Positions 6,666-9,271 of a stretch of 9,271 nt of DNA are shown here, piece by piece (position 1 is the stretch's first letter; each line of letters opens with the position of its first letter). Location: positions 1 through 9,271 of the forward strand of contig JAISEZ010000122.1 in the NCBI GenBank assembly GCA_031263835.1. The letters are read 5' to 3'. The notes under the pieces are model-generated. The model had not been told where the DNA came from. It did not search any database and saw only the letters and a program-made list of their open reading frames with translations. Made by a program: the position numbers and the translations under genes. This stretch comes from Tannerella sp. GTDB lineage: Bacteria > Bacteroidota > Bacteroidia > Bacteroidales > Tannerellaceae.

Positions 6666-8447
6666 ATGAGCCGCGAAAACAGATTCTACCGTTTCCTGCT
6701 GTGGCGGGAGAAACACATCCGGGAACGGCACTTCATCCTTATCCTCAGTTTTCTTGCGGGAATCGGCACGGCGCTGGCCGCCATCCTGCTGAAACAGCTG
6801 ATTCATTACATTCGGGGCTGGCTCGTGACGGGCGCCCAGGACGGGATGAACTACTGGTTTTTAGTGTATCCGATTATCGGGATACTGCTGTCGGGACTGT
6901 TCGTGCACTATCTTGTGCGCGACGACATCAGCCACGGCGTGACGAAGATACTTTACGCCCTCTCGCAGCGAAAAAGCCGCATCAAGCCCCACAACATGTG
7001 GTCGTCGCTCGTGGCCAGTTCGGTCACCATCGGCTTTGGCGGCTCGGTCGGGGCCGAGGCGCCGATTGTCCTGACGGGCGCCGCCATCGGCTCCAACCTC
7101 GGACGCCTGTTCCGCATGGAGCAGAAAACGCTGATGCTGCTTGTCGGCTGCGGCGCCGCCGGCGCCATCGCCGGCATCTTCAAGGCGCCGATTGCCGGGC
7201 TGGTATTCGTCGTCGAGGTGCTGATGCTGGACCTCACCATGACCTCCGTCCTGCCGCTGCTGATTTCGTCCGTCACGGCGGCCACCATGTCGTACATCTT
7301 CACCGGAACGGAGGCCATGTTCAAGTTTTCGCAGACGGAAGCCTTCGAGATGGGGCGTATTCCGTATGTCCTGCTGCTGGGCATTTTCTGCGGACTGGTC
7401 TCGCTCTACTTCACCCGCGCGATGAACCGCATCGAAAGCCTCTACCGCAAACTGCCCCGCCGGCGGCAGAAGTTCCTTCTGGGCGTGGCGATGCTGAGCG
7501 TCCTGATTTTTCTCTTTCCGCCGCTCTACGGCGAAGGCTACGACACGATTGAATCCCTGCTCGACGGGCAGTACGCCTTCCTGATGGGCGACAGCGTGTT
7601 CCGCAGCCTGAGCGGGAACTACTGGGGAATCATCCTGTTCATGGGCCTGATACTCCTGACCAAAGTCTTTGCCTCAAGCGCCACGAATGCGGCCGGCGGA
7701 TGCGGCGGAATTTTCGCTCCCAGCCTCTACCTGGGGTGTATTGCGGGGTTCATGTTTGCACACGTGTCCAACTATTTCGACTTTCTGTATCTTCCGGAGA
7801 AAAATTTCGCCCTGATGGGCATGGCGGGCGTGATGTCGGGCGTGATGCACGCGCCGCTGACGGGCGTCTTCCTGATAGCCGAACTGACGGGCGGATACGA
7901 CCTTTTTCTTCCGCTGATGATTGTCTCCATGAGTTCCTACATGCTGATTATCGCCTTCGAGCCGCACAGCATCTATTCCATGCGGCTGGCGAAGAAAGGC
8001 GAGCTGCTGACGCACCACAAGGACAGGGCCATCCTGACGCTGCTGAAAATAAACAGCGTGATTGAGACGGATTTCCTGCCCGTCCGTCCGGAGATGACGC
8101 TGGGCGAGATGGTCAGGGATGCGATTGCCCGCAGTCCGCGCAGCATGTTCCCGGTGGTGGACGGGGACAACATCCTGCTGGGGCTGGTGCTGGTGGACAA
8201 TATCCGAAATATCATGTTCCGTCCGGAGCTGTACAGCCGTTTCAAGGTGTCGAAATTCATGGTCTCCGCGCCGGCCAAGCTGCAACCGGACATGTCGATG
8301 GAAAAGATTATGCGGATATTTGACGACACCAAAGCCTGGAACCTCCCCGTTGTTGACCCGGAAGGTCACTACCTGGGTTTTGTTTCCCGGTCGAAGATAT
8401 TTACTTCCTACCGGGAAGTGCTGGTCGATACGTTTTCGGAGGAATAA
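6666..8447 (+). CDS. ClC-family chloride channel or antiporter with two CBS domains
   Basis: This 593-residue integral membrane protein has a ClC core (about 20-445) followed by a cytoplasmic CBS pair (about 465-520 and 530-585). Core signatures are GSVGAEAP at helix E-F with the gating glutamate at residue 131, FKAPIAGLVFVVEV, GGIFAPSL at 347-354 (the anion-coordinating GxFxP), and HAPLTGVFLIAELTGG. The canonical GREGP loop reads GAEAP, and the GSGIP loop is replaced by a DDISHGVTKIL sequence without the usual Ser/Pro. Such changes are known in bacterial ClC branches, so transport mode (channel or H+/Cl- antiport, even fluoride) is not assigned. CBS domains usually bind adenine nucleotides and gate transport. 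The gene is read with the two upstream genes, only 1 nt after the transferase stop. It is the last gene before 820 bases without a gene. Confidence 0.94.
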   Translation: MSRENRFYRFLLWREKHIRERHFILILSFLAGIGTALAAILLKQLIHYIRGWLVTGAQDGMNYWFLVYPIIGILLSGLFVHYLVRDDISHGVTKILYALSQRKSRIKPHNMWSSLVASSVTIGFGGSVGAEAPIVLTGAAIGSNLGRLFRMEQKTLMLLVGCGAAGAIAGIFKAPIAGLVFVVEVLMLDLTMTSVLPLLISSVTAATMSYIFTGTEAMFKFSQTEAFEMGRIPYVLLLGIFCGLVSLYFTRAMNRIESLYRKLPRRRQKFLLGVAMLSVLIFLFPPLYGEGYDTIESLLDGQYAFLMGDSVFRSLSGNYWGIILFMGLILLTKVFASSATNAAGGCGGIFAPSLYLGCIAGFMFAHVSNYFDFLYLPEKNFALMGMAGVMSGVMHAPLTGVFLIAELTGGYDLFLPLMIVSMSSYMLIIAFEPHSIYSMRLAKKGELLTHHKDRAILTLLKINSVIETDFLPVRPEMTLGEMVRDAIARSPRSMFPVVDGDNILLGLVLVDNIRNIMFRPELYSRFKVSKFMVSAPAKLQPDMSMEKIMRIFDDTKAWNLPVVDPEGHYLGFVSRSKIFTSYREVLVDTFSEE

Positions 8448-8455
8448 CAAAATAT

Positions 8456-8576
8456 TTGCGCAGATCGCAATGCGGTTTGCATTCACCTCTGCGCATCTGC
8501 GCAAGTCGCAATGCAATCTGCATTCACCTCTGCGACAAGCGGGCCTAATGCGGTTTGCACGGCAGAACCTGCATTC
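8456..8576 (+). repeat. Degenerate 41-bp hairpin repeat (two copies plus a decayed third)
   Basis: The 29-bp segments at 8465-8493 and 8506-8534 are nearly identical and lie exactly 41 bp apart. Each unit holds ATGC-N5-GCAT (8470-8482 and 8511-8523), followed by TCACC and TCTGCG. A third, damaged copy begins at 8548 with ATGCGGTTTGCA. Each unit also contains a small second dyad: TTGCG/CGCAA at 8456-8470 and TGCG/CGCA at 8498-8510. It starts 9 nt after the ClC stop. No coding function is apparent. It may be a REP/BIME-like element. Confidence 0.7.
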
Positions 8577-8697
8577 GATACTTCCGTTGTAGCCCGGTCA
8601 AAAAACTGATAATGAGCTGCATTTGGCACAAATCTAAATGACAGGGCGGTAAATTTTTTCATCTTCATTCAAGTTTAAATTATATGTAATCATCTGT
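8577..8697. other. AT-rich spacer between the two repeat arrays
   Basis: There is no open frame with coding character here. One more weak AATG/CATT dyad lies at 8611-8623, resembling the hairpins to its left. A lone minus-strand TAnnTTTG match at 8629-8636 has no -33 partner and no credible gene to serve. Otherwise the stretch is plain AT-rich sequence. Confidence 0.5.
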
Positions 8698-9050
8698 TGA
8701 CATAGTGTATATTTTCCGCGAACAGCGTTCGCAAAAAAAATGCACTGTGCATATTTTCTGCGGACAGCGTTCGCGAAAAAAATGCACTATGCATATTTTC
8801 TGCGGACAGCGTTCGCGAAAAAAATGCACTATGCATATTTTCTGCGAACAGCGTCCGCGAAAAAAATGCACTGTGCATATTTTCTGCGAACAGCGTCCGC
8901 AAAAAAAATGCACTGTGTATATTTTCTGCGGACAGTGTTCGCGAAAAAAATGCACTGTGTATATTTTCTGCGGACAGTGTTTGCGAAAAAAATGCACTGT
9001 GTATATTTTCTGCGGACAGCGTTCGCAAAGAAAATGCACTGTGTATATCT
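8698..9050 (+). repeat. Exact 42-bp tandem repeat array, eight full units and a partial ninth
   Basis: Units begin at 8698 (degenerate), 8740, 8782, 8824, 8866, 8908, 8950 and 8992, with a partial unit at 9034-9050. The period is exactly 42 bp with no insertion or deletion. A unit reads ATGCACTGTGCATATTTTC, then TGCGGACAGCGTTCGC, then an A-rich run. Except in the first unit, differences between units are transitions at about eight positions. Two dyads alternate: TGCAC-T-GTGCA and GCGGAC-AGC-GTTCGC. The 42-bp period is divisible by three, so open frames of 108-141 codons cross the array on both strands. None has a family match I recognise, a promoter or a believable composition, so the array is annotated as non-coding. 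There are no unique spacers, so it is not a CRISPR array. Confidence 0.92.
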
Positions 9051-9203
9051 TTTTTCAACGCCGTAAGCGAACTTTCCGATACAGTCAAATCTTTATTTTT
9101 CTGCATATATACCATTTCCGATGAATGTATTTAATTCGGGTACAAATGTGGTAAAACAATTGAAAATCGGAAATTGTTGGAGTGCAATTCAAAAGGTCGC
9201 ATC
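9051..9203. other. AT-rich spacer with a 9-bp inverted repeat
   Basis: After the last partial repeat unit comes CTTTTTTC, which could act as a weak T-tract behind the preceding dyad. ATTTCCGAT (9114-9122) and its complement ATCGGAAAT (9166-9174) form a 9-bp inverted repeat separated by 43 nt. No gene and no clear promoter are visible in this stretch. Confidence 0.4.
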
Positions 9204-9249
9204 ACGCCGTAGGCGTAACCTGTGAATAACGCCGGGATTCATCCCGGTG
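9204..9249 (+). repeat. REP-like paired hairpins at the right edge
   Basis: ACGCC-GTA-GGCGT (9204-9216) is a perfect 5-bp hairpin. It is followed by a strong one at 9230-9249, in which CGCCGGGAT pairs with ATCCCGGTG around a TC turn (nine pairs, one of them G-U). GGCGT (9212-9216) could instead pair with ACGCC at 9229-9233, so two structures compete. The abrupt rise in GC and the hairpin pair look like REP-type extragenic elements. The element runs toward the window end and may continue beyond it. Confidence 0.5.
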
Positions 9250-9271
9250 GTGACGGTGCGCCTCTCTCCGA

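Noticed and set aside
8483..8668. Minus-strand 61-codon frame after the ClC gene, with a TAnnTTTG match at 8629-8636
   Set aside because: The -7 match lies downstream of the frame's start, there is no -33 box, and the frame runs through the hairpin repeats.
8698..9050. CRISPR array
   Set aside because: The units are directly adjacent copies with no unique spacers, and no cas genes are present in the window.
9034..9058. Intrinsic terminator at the end of the array (ATGCAC-T-GTGTAT then CTTTTTTC)
   Set aside because: The stem is short and AT/GU-rich with a one-base loop and a gap before the T-run; possible but not convincing.

Overview
The window reads as chromosomal DNA of a Bacteroidales bacterium. 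The evidence is the set of gene families (SecG, an LptE-family lipoprotein, a DUF4251 lipoprotein, a receiver-less sigma-54 activator, a CBS-type ClC channel), the absence of clear Shine-Dalgarno sequences, and three good matches to the Bacteroidetes -7 element TAnnTTTG placed just upstream of plausible starts. The genus cannot be fixed from this sequence. Coding DNA looks moderately GC-rich, while the intergenic DNA is AT-rich.

Left part, minus strand (about 6-2835): a compact four-gene operon running leftward, in order sigma-54-dependent activator, LptE-family lipoprotein, TPR-containing protein, SecG. The genes overlap or lie 2-4 nt apart. A well-formed promoter (TTTG, 19-nt spacer, TAATTTTG) sits in front of the activator and favours the internal ATG at 2835 over the longer reading at 2859. 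A separate leftward DUF4251 lipoprotein gene (2982-3497) precedes it, with a likely intrinsic terminator whose T-tract overlaps the -33 box of the operon promoter.

Middle part, plus strand (3661-8447): from a divergent intergenic region, a small acidic conserved protein and an OmpA-domain lipoprotein are read together. Then, behind their own promoter element, come a TsaC/YrdC-type threonylcarbamoyl-AMP synthase, a polyisoprenyl-phosphate hexose-1-phosphate transferase and a ClC channel with two CBS domains. The last three genes are 1-4 nt apart. Most products act in or on the envelope: preprotein export, LPS transport, lipoproteins, glycan initiation and ion transport. TsaC (tRNA modification), the activator and the small acidic protein are presumably cytoplasmic.

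Right part (8448-9271): about 820 bases with no convincing gene. It contains a degenerate 41-bp hairpin repeat (8456-8576), an exact-period 42-bp tandem array with eight full units and one partial unit (8698-9050), and a cluster of REP-like hairpins (9204-9249) at the right edge. The long open frames across the 42-bp array, on both strands, are explained by the period being a multiple of three. The two arrays share one layout (ATGC-N5-GCAT, then TCTGCG, then TCGC), so they look like diverged relatives. This is the most unusual part of the window.
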